64,000 nucleotides of DNA from Zasmidium citrigriseum (taxonomy: Eukaryota; Ascomycota; Dothideomycetes; Mycosphaerellales; Mycosphaerellaceae): the NCBI GenBank assembly GCA_002786025.1, contig NHNW01000011.1, positions 904,600 to 968,599 of the forward strand. Direction: 5' to 3'. Positions 21,199-32,916 of the stretch are shown here, piece by piece (positions within the stretch are counted from its first letter, which is position 1; each line of letters opens with the position of its first letter). The notes under the pieces were generated by a model that had not been told where the DNA came from, made no database searches, and saw only the letters and a program-made list of their open reading frames with translations. Both the position numbers and the translations under genes were made by a program.

Positions 21199-22295
21199 TC
21201 GAGCACAGCATTACGATGTCGAAATCTCGAAACTCGGTCAACCACTGTGACCGGTCACGCCATTCCGCAACGTCGACCAGCAATTCGCACTCTGCAAAAT
21301 GCAGCGGTAGGTAACAATGTCCCCCATTGTCCAAACCACAACTGACGTCCTGTATCAGAACATACCAAGATTCCTCCCCTGCCGTGCCCTCGGGACACAA
21401 TCCCCCGTACCTGCACAACCACGTTGCACACGGCAAGGTTCCATGGCCGGCACGAGTCATCTCGAGGCTCAAGGAATTCGGTTTGACTTTACGCCAACCA
21501 AAGCTTCCGTCGACTTCACCCCTCTGTCATATTTTTCTTCTTGCCCGTCATTCGGGACGTCGGCAAGATTTTGGTGTCTGGCTGCAGGTATGGTGTAACG
21601 TCGCCCGTTTGTTAGGGTGGAGTGGGGATGTCTGGAGGTGTTCGGCTGTTGGGCTAGGCAGTTGGCTAGCACAAGACGACAGGAACTAAAATTCGTGGAT
21701 TGGAGACGCGGCAGTTGGGGATTTGCAAATTTCCTGGACAAGAAGTCACGATAACACAGAACTCGGTGAAAGGAAAGATATCTAGAAATAGAGTTGGCAG
21801 GAAAGCAGGTCAGCAAGTCTAGTAGAATCCAAGGCACCGGATCGATTTGTCTCGGTTTTGATCAATTCAGAAGTCGACCTCGTATTTCAACATCCCGCAA
21901 TCTGAACCCGTGTGGGCCAGATGAGGAGTGCGGTGCATTCACAGTGGGTCTGAGAGAACTCTCCACAACATAGCCGAGACACAAGCACTGAGCGAGCCGA
22001 TCTTTTGGAGCAAGGGCCAAGAGATATCCGAGTTCTTTTTATGACGAGATAGGTCTCCTACTTCTTGTTTCTGTTTTCATATCGAATCTCTATATTCACT
22101 TGCTACGGGTACTTACGGTTTGAAGCTCGACTTTCCAGCATGTGGTTCTGATATTCACTTACCGCACGTGGATCTGGCTTCATGCTCCTGCATGTGCTTC
22201 GGACTTGTCTTCCAGAGGGTGCTTTTAAGTTCTTCATCCAGCAGGAACCTCCGACAACTCCTTCCACCGACAACGCCTTCCTTCCAACAACGACC
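21199..22295. other. Intergenic region, no gene seen
   Basis: About 1.1 kb between PTC7 and the tannase gene. Short overlapping frames on both strands have no protein-like features. The composition is mixed, and no repeats or RNA genes were recognised. Confidence 0.6.
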
Positions 22296-24102
22296 ATGAA
22301 GCCTACGCACCTCCTCGCCGGCGGGCTCTCGATAGCAACAACAACATCCGCATTCGACTGCACCGAGTCCGCTTTCCAGGCGTTTCTTCCTCCAGAAGCA
22401 ACTGTCTCATTCGCGAGATATGTCCCCGCCGACTCGGTCTTCGAGGTCCCGGCGGGAAATATCGCGTACCCGACTTCCCCTGTCTTGTTGCGGAGTGTCT
22501 GCGCCGTTCAGATCAATGTCACCTCGAGTCCGTCTTCGGAGTTCAGCTTTGGACTCTTTCTTCCTGAGGGTTGGAATGAGAGATTTCTGGCTGTTGGGAA
22601 TGGAGGGTTTGCGGGAGGTGTCAATTGGTTGGATATGGTAAGTGTTCGCATACGTTGATGAAATTGATTGAGTTCTGATCGGAGAATTTCAGGCCGCTGG
22701 ACTCGGATACGGCTTCGCGACCATGTCGACCGACACGGGACATACTTCGATCTCGAGCGATGGATCTTGGGCTTTGAATAAGGAGTCGCTGACCGATTGG
22801 GGCTATCGAGCAATGCACGGTTCCGTCGTCCTGGCAAAGCAAGTCATCGAGTCGTACTACGCCAACAAGCCGCGGTACAACTACTACTCTGGATGTTCGA
22901 CCGGAGGCCGTCAAGGTCTGAAAGAAGTCGAGATGTTCCCCGAAGACTTCGATGGAGTACTGGCAGGCGCTCCAGCTTGGTGGACGAGTCATCTTCAAAC
23001 CTGGACTGTCAAGGCCGGGCTCGACAATCTACCGACCACGTCAGCTTCTCATATCCCTCCTACCTTGTTTCCTGCCATTGGCGCCGAGGTTCTGCGTCAG
23101 TGCGATGGACAAGATGGCTTTGTCGATAGCATCGTCTCGGATCCTAGGGGTTGCAAGTTCAACGCAGACGCTCTCCTTTGCCCCTCAGATGTTGTGAACC
23201 AGACCGAAGCAGGATGCCTCACCAAGCCGCAGATTGAGACGCTGCATCGTATCTTCAGTGACTACATCGAAGACGAGGTAACGCAAGATTAACCCCTTCT
23301 GCGGTGTTCGTAGACTGACAATGGATGTAGAAGCTCGTGTTCCCGCGGCTGGAACCAGGCAGCGAAGCCCAATGGCAGCCCTTGCTGGGAGGCTCTGAGC
23401 CAAACAATCTCGGCATTGACTATGTTCGATACTTCCTCTTGAACGATCCAAACTGGGACTTTTACAAGTTCGACTACGGCATTGTTCAGGAGGCAGACAG
23501 AGTCCAGCCCGGCAACGCATCCGCGACGGACTTTGATTTGAGCCCCTTTCAGGCAAAAGGCGGCAAGCTTCTGCAGTGAGTTACGTCCAGGAAACTTCGT
23601 GTTGGGTGAGTGCTGATCCATGTACAGTTATCACGGGCTAGCGGACGGCTTGATCCCGACAGGCTCTTCAGAGGTCTTCTATCGGGAGGTGCTGAAGACA
23701 CTAACGTCGAAGGGCATCGAGCTAGACTCCTGGTATCGCTTCTTCTTGGTCCCAGGCATGCAGCATTGCTCGGGCACGCCGTCCAACGTCAATGCACCTT
23801 GGTACTTTGCCGGTGGCAACCAGGCTGGTGAACTTGGCCGCCCGGGCAGTGTGAGCGGAGTTCCTGGATTCAATGATCCAGAGCATGACATCTTGCTTGC
23901 GTTGATGCGATGGACGGAAGAGGACACTGCGCCAGAGAGGATCATCGCAACCAAGTGGTTCAACGACAGCTTGCAGGACAAGGTTTTGAGGCAACGTCCA
24001 CTCTGCCCTTTCCCACATCGCGCCGAGTATACTGGCCGGGGCGATCCAAACGATGCGGCCAACTGGAGCTGCGTTGAAGTCGGGCCCTCAAACCACTGGT
24101 GA
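22296..24102 (+). CDS. Secreted tannase / feruloyl esterase family protein
   Basis: Four exons: 22296-22637, 22693-23277, 23331-23575 and 23628-24102, with introns of 55, 53 and 52 nt; 548 residues. The start at 22296 begins a signal peptide (MKPTHLLAGGLSIATTTSAF). The family signature is clear: GFATMSTDTGH, then the nucleophile motif GCSTGGRQG (Ser183), FDGVLAGAPAWW, YHGLADGLIPTGSS with the catalytic Asp region, and PGMQHCSG with the catalytic His. Cysteines flank the nucleophile and His loops, as in the disulfide-linked active site of feruloyl esterase B and tannases (PF07519). It should hydrolyse ester bonds in plant phenolics outside the cell. The start of the next candidate gene is only 27 bp after its stop codon. 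Confidence 0.94.
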
Positions 24103-24129
24103 CGAATTAGCGTTTAGCCAATTGAATGA

Positions 24130-25490
24130 ATGAAGTTTGAGAGCAACTCTGAACATATCCTCGAATCCATCATCACGTCCACGGAGCGCACAGACGAAGA
24201 CGCGTATGTGATCGTATCCTCAGTTTCCAGGTGAGCTCAAGCTTCGTTCCGGTGTCCAGATAGCAACTTGCGTCGACCAGTCATCGTCGTGATCAAGCGT
24301 TTCCCAAGTCCCATTGGCTCTTTAAGGAAAGTCTCGAAATCGAGTGGCCAGGAAATCAACTCTCGTCGGTCGAGGTCTTCACATCAGATGAGTCGAAAGC
24401 AAAGAGAGCCCACACGCAAGAGGTCCTTGGCTTCACTCGCCAGTCCGCCCTAGTACGTCCTTTATCCCACCTCTCGAACCTCATGTGCTAACAGGCTTTA
24501 TAGGACGAGCATGAAGACGGTGACTATCTGGGCCCTGCCTCAGCGTCTCCGAGCTCGCAGACCACCGCCTCCTTCGCATCCCAACCCCCCTCCATCGGAC
24601 GCGGCGATGACTACCGCGTCGTGTGAGGCATACATTGCTCCTGCCATGTCTCCAAAGCATCAATCAGAATTTCATGACCTCAATGCAAGGGCTCAGGCTG
24701 CCAGTGCCGACGGAAAGATCCATGCACAGCATCCGCATCAGAGGGTCAAACTTCCGTCACATTGGCGGGGTTGGAGTAATGAGCAATTCCAACAGTCTGT
24801 CGACGACTGGATGGAGATGCAGGATGGTCCGCTCAAGGATATTACCGTCGCCTTTCAAGCCTACGTCTCGAAGCTCGCCGCAGACAGGATCAAGAAAGGT
24901 CGGCCATTCGAACAGCGTTCAAACCTCACGATATCGTCCCCCCTTCTGGGCCCTGGAATGCCGTTTTTGCACACTTCCTCTATTGCCCAACGGATACCCC
25001 CGGCACTTTCAGCACGAAATTCACCCTTGATCCAGCCAACTTCACCACTCGACAGTTATGCAAGAAGTTCAACAATCAAGGTGAAAAGAACATGCTCTTC
25101 TTCGACTCGAGAGCTATGCGTCAACCGTCAAAACTTGGACAATGCCCGGCTCCATACGAGGAGGAGCACAACCTCCATCCCGAGATCCTTGAAGAACTCG
25201 TGCATCACCAGAACTGCATTCTTGATCATATACCAGCTCGGTATATGATTCTCTACGGAGAGCTTCCTCGCCGGGATGTTCTACGATGATGCAACGAATT
25301 TGACGATGGGCTCCAGCGGTGGTTGTTTTGGATTATGTGAGGCGATCTTGACGCCCTTGTCCGGTCCATTGGTCATGAGGCTCAGAAGCTGCGAACGCCG
25401 GCTCGGCTGGAAAGCATTCCCCTTCTCGAGTATAAGCACCCACGTGCTTGCTATTTGAAGCTGATGAGAAATGTGAGGCCGCCGTCGTGA
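24130..25490 (+). pseudogene. Probably broken gene of unknown family
   Basis: A plausible start at 24130 (MKFESNSEHILESII) is followed by three good GT-AG introns: 24231-24280, 24453-24503 and 24623-24689. They join protein-like text (WLFKESLEIEWPGNQL, DEHEDGDYLGPAS, AQAASADGKIHAQHP, WSNEQFQQSVDDWMEMQDG). Around 24,890 the protein-like reading moves to another frame with no acceptable intron (the only matching pair is 17 nt apart). It then continues as FLYCPTDTPGTFSTKFTLDP, but meets in-frame TGA codons at 25,287 and 25,338 before ending at 25,488. Each TGA would be CGA with one C-to-T change. I recognise no family; the aromatic, Cys-containing C-terminal half is reminiscent of fungal transcription-factor-like hypothetical proteins, but this is weak. 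An alternative is a functional gene with introns I could not place, or assembly errors. Confidence 0.45.
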
Positions 25491-27865
25491 GATCGCTTTG
25501 GGCTCAAGTTTGTGTCGTTTCCCAAAGAACGAGGCGGTTGATAGGCTGAGAGCCCCCGCAGCTGCAGCAAGCGCCTGCAGCTATGGCCTCGACGGCATTG
25601 TTGCCCAATTGGTGGGGCATTCTTCTATGCAAGCATGAGAATGGTGCCGCGGCATGCGAAGCGAATGCTGTGCGCCTGACGACAAACCCGGATCGCGTGT
25701 CGCAAACGCTCACATCTCTGCAGCTGCCATGCTCCTCCTCTGTACAGGCTGGGCACCATCCATTCCTTCAGGTTGTGCAAGGCAGCCATGCGATCCAAGG
25801 CAGTGCAAAAGTAAGACGAGGGCTTGCTGCGGCTCCTGTGCTTTGTAACCACTGGATGCAAACGACGCTCGTGTGAGTCTCCTGTCAAGTGCAGTTGACA
25901 CAGGTTGATTGCAGAGCGTACCAGACGGTGCAAACGGCGTTCGTCTCGGCGTCCAGACGGGTCCAGTGGCTCACCGTGTTACAGCCGAGCGCGCTGCAAT
26001 GCACGATCAAGGCATTGTCGGAGCACAATGACCAAGAGAGGCTGTCTTTCACCCGACATCTCGGGCCCGGATAGCCGATTGGTGAAGGTCGAATCAAACC
26101 CACGCGAGTGCGGGTACCTGAGGGGCTTGAGCAGAAACGGTCGCCTTGGGCCGCCGACGACGTCTTGGGATACGGAACTTTTGTTGAGACTGGTTCGGTG
26201 AGCTGACTCGTAGGAAACGTACGCTGACGAGGGAAATCGAATAGAAGTTGACGTGAGAAATCGAGCCCAGGAGATGGAAGCGATTGCAGTAAGTTTGACT
26301 CTGGGCGTGCATGTGTCCGTACTGTACCGTGTGAGAGGATCCTTCTCTTGCTTCCTTTCTGATGATCAAATCTGGCAAGTCGTGCCCTCCGTGTTTGCCG
26401 CAGAAAACCGTCTTCTACCATCACCGCCTCACCAACCCTTCGCTGCCAAGACCGGTTTGCTCATGATGCTCCACTTCAAGGCTTGCTCGCCATGCTGGGA
26501 CGCGCAAAGGGCAGAGTCATTCCGGCGGTGTATCACCGCTCTTTTGGCAGTCTTGCTATTGTCGTCGAGAGACCCCTGGCGCGCGTGTCGCGGTCGAACA
26601 GCAAACTGGGAACAATACCGGGCTCGTCGTAAGCGAAAAAGAATCCAGGAAGCTGCGGCAGACAGGTGTGGACGCAACAGGCCAGTGAGGAGGGGAGGCT
26701 GCAGGTGAGTCAACTCTCTCACGTCCCAGATCGAATCGCAGCGATGGCGGCTTTTTTAAGTGAAGTCGTCGGCATTGGGCGCATCAACCGTTGGGTACAC
26801 ACACAGAATGCCTATTGCTCTGCCCCCAGCACGCACCCCTGCAGGCCTTGGGCTCTCTTGCACAAGAGCGAAGAAGGTTTCCCTACCGTCGCTTCGGCCC
26901 AGCCCACACGATGCTTCCCGGCCGCCGCCAGTCATTCGAGCCGGCGCGCTGCTAGTCCAACGGGCACCCTCTGTTTGCACGCTGCCCGCCGACGACATGT
27001 CGTGCTCTCCGCCATCGTGATGTGTGCGAGGCCATCGAGCGTGGGCGCGCAGTGGTGCTGAAACGCAGCGACGGCGGGCCAGTCGATCAGGCGAGCGTCA
27101 CCTGCCGTCTGAAACCCAGCCTCGTGTCCGTCCGATCTCCCATCGCAGCGGCGAGCGCAAGCAAAGCAACGCCCAGCCGCATGATCACGGCCTGCATCGC
27201 CGGCAGCCCTGTCCTCATCACTTGTTATTCTTTCGACACCAGTTTGCTGCCGGCGAGGGTGCGCCCGCACGGCGAGCAGGCTGCTGCCGGAGGGGCAGAG
27301 GCGCGATGCCGCCATCCGTCAGCGCAGGCCAATCGCCCATGGCCTTGACGGCCCTAATGCAGCACTTATGTATGGACACCCGATGCTGCTAAGGCTCGAC
27401 TGGGCACCGAATGAGACGCGCCGTCGTCGCCGCTGCGGTTGTTGCTGCTGCTCGCTGCTCTGCTGATGCTCCCGAGCCCGCGCCGCTCCACTGGCAGGAA
27501 TGGCTGCGCTGCTGCGAAGCTGCTTATTAGGCTGGGCCCGACGGGAGTGAGTGCTAGTACAAGAAAGCAAGCCATTCCCTGCTCCCTTTTGCCACTCTCT
27601 ATCACCCTTCCAGCATTGATTGTCGTTCCAGACGCTGCCCGCCCTCTCCCACTGCCCGCCCGCCGCTCTCACGGCGATCCATCCTGGGCTCCCCGTCTGC
27701 CCCGTCTGCTGCCTCCGCGCGCACGCCTGGATGTAGCAGAGTCAGTCACGTTGGCAGACTGACAGGCGCCGCCTTCGCGTGAACCGCGCAGGCCTGTCGG
27801 CTATACCCGTCCCTCACCGCTCATCGCTGCAACTACACCGTTACTTGCATACAAGTAACCCAAAC
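25491..27865. promoter_or_regulatory. Long gene-free region upstream of the bZIP gene
   Basis: 2.4 kb with no gene supported on either strand. Many overlapping ORFs of 60-130 codons occur because the DNA is GC-rich, but none shows conserved domains or splice-consistent extensions. The last kilobase is C-rich and probably includes the promoter and a long leader of the bZIP regulator; several short upstream ATGs exist, for example at 27,368. Two Gly/Cys-rich tracts (GCCGCTGC, TGCTGCTG) are low-complexity. Confidence 0.5.
27840..27859 (+). promoter_or_regulatory. Perfect hairpin/palindrome just before the bZIP start codon
   Basis: Arms GTTACTTG and CAAGTAAC pair perfectly over 8 bp around a CATA loop, ending 6 bp before the ATG at 27866. 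It could form an mRNA hairpin or be a dyad DNA site. Seen directly; function is speculation. Confidence 0.5.
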
Positions 27866-29937
27866 ATGGCATACGCCGGCGCCAGATTTGGCTATCATCA
27901 CCCACAAACAGACTCTGCGCTTGACAACAAACGAGCGGCGTTTATCGACGAGGACGACTCGGCTGTCTTGGATCCCTCCATACTGGACGCTGACATTATG
28001 CAAAGTCCTAACAACTCCTCCTTCCGCAAGGACTCCTTCGCCAACAGCGCGGGCGTGCTGTCGCCCGTCGAGTCCCATCACCAGTGGGACCACCGCTTCC
28101 ACAATGGCGGCCTTCCAGTCGAGCCCACATCAGCTGGAGCGAGCAATCCTTATCACGACGACAGCGCCATGTACATGAGACCAGGCAACCCGAACCCACC
28201 TCCATTCGCAGCACAACACCACCACGCGCCCTCATGGCCCTTCGAACACGGCTCAGGGAACTGCACGCCTACAACTGGAGTCGACTTCATGCCCCCGCCA
28301 CCACCTCAATTCGAGCCAGGACCCTATCAACGAGCAGACAGTGCACATGGCAGCTTCAGTCAGGCGCCGCCAGGTGCTCCTACGTTCAACGTCCCAGCTT
28401 CGGAGGCCAACTTCATCCCCGCACCACAGGTCCAAACACCAATGTCGCCTCACTCTCACCAAGACTGGATGGGCATGGCACAGCAGGAAATGGAAGGCCG
28501 ACCGTCTCACAAACGAATGAGGCCGGGAAGCCCATCAAGAAGTATGCTGGAGATGCAGCGGAGAGAAGGCATCCGCAAGAAGAACGGCCGCATCGACATC
28601 CCACAGGAGCGAAACATCCAGACCATCGACGAACTTATCGAGAAGACTACTGACGATGAGCTGCTCAAGGAGCTCAAGCAACAGAAGCGGTTACTGCGAA
28701 ATCGCGAGGCCGCGTGAGTGCCTCTCACCCGTGTGACTCTACCATTTGATACTGACCGCATGGCAGGCTTGCGTCACGACAGCGAAAGAAGAAGCACACC
28801 GAGGACCTCGAGATCAAGGAGAAGAGCTACACGCAGCAGATCACCATGCTCGAGTCGCAGCTCGCAGAGGCCCACAGGGAGCGTGAGAGGGAGCGACACG
28901 TGGCACTCGAACGGTTACAGGAAGCACAGCGCATCATCGACACGATGGACGACGAAAAGAGAGACCTCATCATGAGGCACAACGAGGAGGCCTCGAGCCT
29001 AAGAAAGAAAGTGCACATCCTCACGGAGCAGTTGGAAGCCGGTCCTGTGCCCATGTCTGCTACCCAAAGCAGTACTGGTCTCACAGACTTCAACGCCGAA
29101 ATGGAGGCGCTGTCCATGGCTGGACCACACGAATGGGATCAATTCATCTTGGCGAACGATTTGCACAACGATGGCCTGAGCGATTTCCCCTACGACCCCA
29201 AGCCCGAACCCGTGAAGCCATCCCCCGTGCTCGAGAAGAAAGCGTCTTCCGCCACCGTCACTCAAAGCTCGGCTAAGAAGGGCAATGAGAGCACAGACCA
29301 GCCAATCGCTTCTGGACTCCTCTTCATGCTGTTACTCTGTGGCGCATTCGTCGCATCGAAGCCAGCCAACTCGCAGCCTCCAGACCTTCCCAAGATGCCT
29401 GCGGATGTTCGTGCTGTTGCACCTACGGTACTCAACAACCTACTCGCCGGGTCCGATCCTACACCTACGCACGAGCACGCCCGAGCGGTGGCGAGAATGG
29501 GGCAAGAGCCTATGCCATCCAACGTGCCGTACAACAATGCCAAGGCCAGCCGGTTAGATCGGATGCATCGTACCATCACTGCCCCTACGAAGCAGCAGGA
29601 GATCGACCAGGCATTTGCTTTGACTCCGGCACAGTACGCGTCCATCACCAACATGGACTTTCCAGGTTACGACCAGCCGCCGCACGCCATGGCGCAAAAC
29701 GAGCAAGCGCCACCCCCGAGACGTAATCTAGCTGAGGCTCTCGCCAACCTGGAACAAGATCACGCCCGCAACAACAAAGCGGAGGTCTACACCCGAAGTC
29801 TGCTGTGGGATCAAATCCCTGTCGATGTGGTCCGGCAATTCAAGGAGATTGTGCGAGACCACAGCGAAATCGAATCGAGGCAGCAGCAACACCAACAACG
29901 ACGACAATCTAACGACTATTTCAAGATTGAGCCATGA
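27866..29937 (+). CDS. meaB: bZIP transcription factor, probably MeaB-type nitrogen regulator
   Basis: Two exons, 27866-28713 and 28767-29937; the 53-nt intron splits the DNA-binding basic region. 672 residues. The basic region reads QKRLLRNREAALASRQRKKKHTEDLE, with invariant Asn279 and Arg287 in the N-x7-R pattern, followed by a long leucine zipper/coiled coil up to about residue 370. The preceding IPQERNIQTIDELI and the KNGR segment fit, from memory, the MeaB family, which acts in nitrogen metabolite repression in Aspergillus and Fusarium; this assignment is probable rather than certain. The N-terminal 240 residues are Pro/His/Gln-rich. A hydrophobic stretch GLLFMLLLCGAFVAS (about 466-480) is unusual for a nuclear factor. 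The tail is Gln-rich. Confidence 0.85.
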
Positions 29938-30951
29938 AGAATGAATGAATGATGGGACACGGCAATAGACGACGACACTGAATCCTCTCACGAAGACAAA
30001 ATGATCCACCACCTACACTTCACCACTTTTACCAACAATATCCAACTTTTTAACTCCACCACACAACAACGACAGCAGCTGCATCTGGCCAGTTGTCAGA
30101 TCATACTTTTCGGCACTTTTTGCAAAAACCTTCTCCTTTCTATCGGACATGTTTCGACGGGAATCCTTCTACGGGATGTTCATGCCTAGAGACATACTGC
30201 TGCTTGGCTTTTTTTCTTGCTTTCTGGCGATACCCTGCGATTGATCGGCCAAGAACAACAAAAACTGGTTGCAATCCCCTTTGTCCTGAAACATTTTGAT
30301 TTTTTGGAGCGGACGGCGGCATGTCATGACGAGCTATGGTCACACGGTCTCTACGACGGATGTCTACGACTTGGAGCCTAAGGAGCTCGGTGTACAAATG
30401 TTCAGCAAGAAATATGAAATGACGGGAATCATGTGTTCATGTGTTTGATGGGAGATGAGATTTTCTAAATACTGTGTATCTATGATGAGAAAGGCGACAG
30501 AGAGAGGCTACAAAATCTACCCTCCACGAAGGGAAAGGGGAAGAGAGAGCAGAAATTGGTAGATAGTGTAATCATTGATCATCTGCTACATCAAGCATCA
30601 TCAAACATCCAACAACATCTACAAAAACATCCATGCTCGACGCCTGTTGAACGCCTCGCAGATAAAATAATGCCCGACGGCTCTCGTAACCCGTAAACTT
30701 TCTCCCAAGTGACAACTTCCCTGTTTTCGCTGTCCCTTGCCCCCGACCGCTCATTCATCGCTCGTAGACTTCGTGCTTGCATAGAACATCGCAGGCGGTA
30801 ATACACCCAATTCGATGGCGGCACCTGTCATCGTGACCTTGTTTTGACAATTGGACAGGCATCCACCAACAACTTCACCAACAGACTGATGACCGACTGA
30901 TACCCTCTCTAGGCTAACCGCGCGAGAGAAGGGCAAGTCCGGAGTTTGGCT
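29938..30951. other. Intergenic region between convergent genes
   Basis: About 1 kb downstream of the bZIP gene and of the Sel1 gene on the other strand. It is A/T-richer than the coding DNA and probably holds two 3' UTRs. No gene or RNA was recognised. Confidence 0.55.
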
Positions 30952-32916
30952 TTATTTGGGATTGTACTTGTCCTTCCAGATCCTGTGGATGCACGCATGT
31001 GGTCAGCTTTGTTGGTCGAGCGTTATCAATCGATCAAGGCGAGTGCGATAGGAGGAGGGGAACAGGTGATGCTCTGCACTGCCGCAAACCGCGAACTCGC
31101 CGCGGAAGAGCAGGAGGCTGGAGAGGAGAGCGGGCAAGACAAGGGCAGTCGTGTTGTTTTGGTATCGTAAGCTGCAGGCCGACAGACGAATCGCCGGGCG
31201 ACGGCTGTGCATCGTGCAGGCAGCTTGGGTTTGCGAGCAGCTGCTGGGTTCGAAAGCAGGTACGCAGGGCCTTCTGCTGCCGCTGCACGCGCAAGATGGA
31301 GTGGACCATCTCCGACGAGAGACCGCTGCCGCATAGCTTCGAGGACAGATGACTTGCGTAGTGGTGTAGGAGGAGGGAGATAGGTGGGTGTACGTACCAT
31401 GAATTGCCAACACCTTTCCTCCCTTGCGATTCCGCGAGCCGGAGGTACTGCGCCGCTTTGAACTAGATCGCAATCGTAAGTCAGCCTTTACGATGTCCGT
31501 CTTCGAGAGCCCATCTGACGTGCATGAGGAGAGAGGCGGGACTGCTGCTGCTTGCTGCTGCCCAACTTTCGAGGCGCATGTTCCATGCTCTCATGGGGCT
31601 GTTTTGCAGGAGTAGTGCCATGCAGCTGCCAGTAATAACCCCGGCATCTCAGCAGCTGTCTAATAACCGGCCGATGGCGTAGGCAGGTGAGGCAGTAGTG
31701 CGTCTGCCACCGGCGGTTTTCATGGCGTCATGTATGCTGTATCTGCTGCAGCCGCGCCCGCCCCTCGAGTCGAGTGTGGTGCTCACGTGGAATAAATTAT
31801 GGCGGATCCATATGACATGATGATGGGAAGGAGGAGGGAAAGGGAAGACGAAACGTAACGTACCTTGTCTTTGCCGCCCCCAAATCCTTCGAGGTAGCAC
31901 CACGCGGCCTCCTCCATGGCGTCGGTGTCGCCTAGATTTGCTGCCGTTTCGTAGTACTGTCTCGCGGCTACCGCGTCCTTCTTCACGCCCCAGCCGTGTC
32001 TGAAACAGTTGGCGAGCTCGAAGATGGCGAGAACGAGCTCGCCCTTGGCCGCACCGCCTTTCTTGATGCCGGATGATAGAGCCTGTTCTTCGATCGATGC
32101 CGAGTTGGATGCTGCGAGTGAGAGGTAGTGTATAGCCTTGTCTGCTTCAATGGGAATCCCCCATCCATGCCGTAGAGCAAGGCCGTACAGAACCTGCGCA
32201 AGAGCGTTGTTCGCACCCTTGGGATTCGCAAGCTGTCCGAACATCTCTGTCGATAGCCTCAAGTCCCCTTCCTCGTGCAGGCGAATCGCCTCCTGGATGT
32301 TGACGTCTCCCGCGGCATCTGATATGCTCGGACTCCTGCTTCTGGTGCGTGAACTGCCGCCTGTCTGCTCAGGCTGTCCCTGCCCCTCCCGCAGCGGACT
32401 GCTCATGGCCAGTATCGTCGCCCGCTTTTCCCATTGTGCCTCCCGCTGCTCTTTTGCCTCCTTCTCCTCGGTCCCGTCGACCTTGGATCCCGCCTTCGGC
32501 GCGAAAGTATCGGGAGCTGCAGGCAGATCCTCCGGCACATATGTGCTGGACTCCGCCGAAGCTGATCTCGAGCGATCTCGCCGAAGGTGCAGCCGTTCCG
32601 AGAGCCTTCGCTCGCCCTTCGTTCTGACTGGCAGCTGCTGACTGGACTTCTCTGCCGCGCTTCCCAACGAGGGATCCTTGGTTATGGAGGAGTTGGAAGA
32701 TTGTCGGAAGCCAAGTGTGCGTCGAGACTCTTTCTTGTCCGTGCTGGGTCGGCCGGTGTGGTCATCTGGGTGTGTTGGAGGCTCAATGATCTCCTCGGAC
32801 TCGGTCGTAGAGCGTATGAACTTGAATTGAGGCACGTCCAGTTGCGAATGCGCCGGAGGGGCTTGCTCCGCCTCAATCTTCTCTTTCTTCTTCAATAGAT
32901 CTTTCAGGTGAGGCAT
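30952..32916 (-). CDS. Sel1-repeat protein, Nif1-like
   Basis: Three exons, 32916-31864, 31462-31398 and 30982-30952; 382 residues. Exon 1 begins MPHLKDLLKKKEKIEAEQ; the upstream in-frame ATG at 33048 adds a Ser/Pro-rich sequence that looks untranslated. The first 210 residues are disordered and Ser/Arg-rich. After about residue 230 come Sel1-like helical repeats (ALAQVLYGLALRHGWGIP, AIFELANCFRHGWGVKKD, DAMEEAAWCYLEGFGG). Exon 2 gives FKAAQYLRLAESQGRK and, with exon 3, the conserved ending GNSWIWKDKYNPK. The ending is what supports the last two exons, whose introns are 401 and 415 nt, far longer than others in the window. Homologues in yeasts and moulds are linked to mitotic/cell-cycle control (Nif1) or polarity; the precise role here is inferred. 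Confidence 0.85.

Noticed and set aside
25287..25340. TGA read as selenocysteine
   Set aside because: Ascomycetes lack selenocysteine machinery; gene decay or unseen introns explain the two TGA codons better.
26080..26130. Possible tRNA T-arm (GGTCGAATCAAACCC)
   Set aside because: No matching acceptor stem, D-arm or anticodon arm at proper spacing.
26932..27315. Several overlapping 90-130 codon frames upstream of the bZIP gene
   Set aside because: They occur in multiple frames at once on both strands, as expected of GC-rich non-coding DNA.
31003..31473. 156-codon minus-strand frame covering the Sel1 gene's second intron
   Set aside because: Low-complexity Ser/Arg/Leu text; the conserved exon 2 and exon 3 use a different frame with good splice sites.
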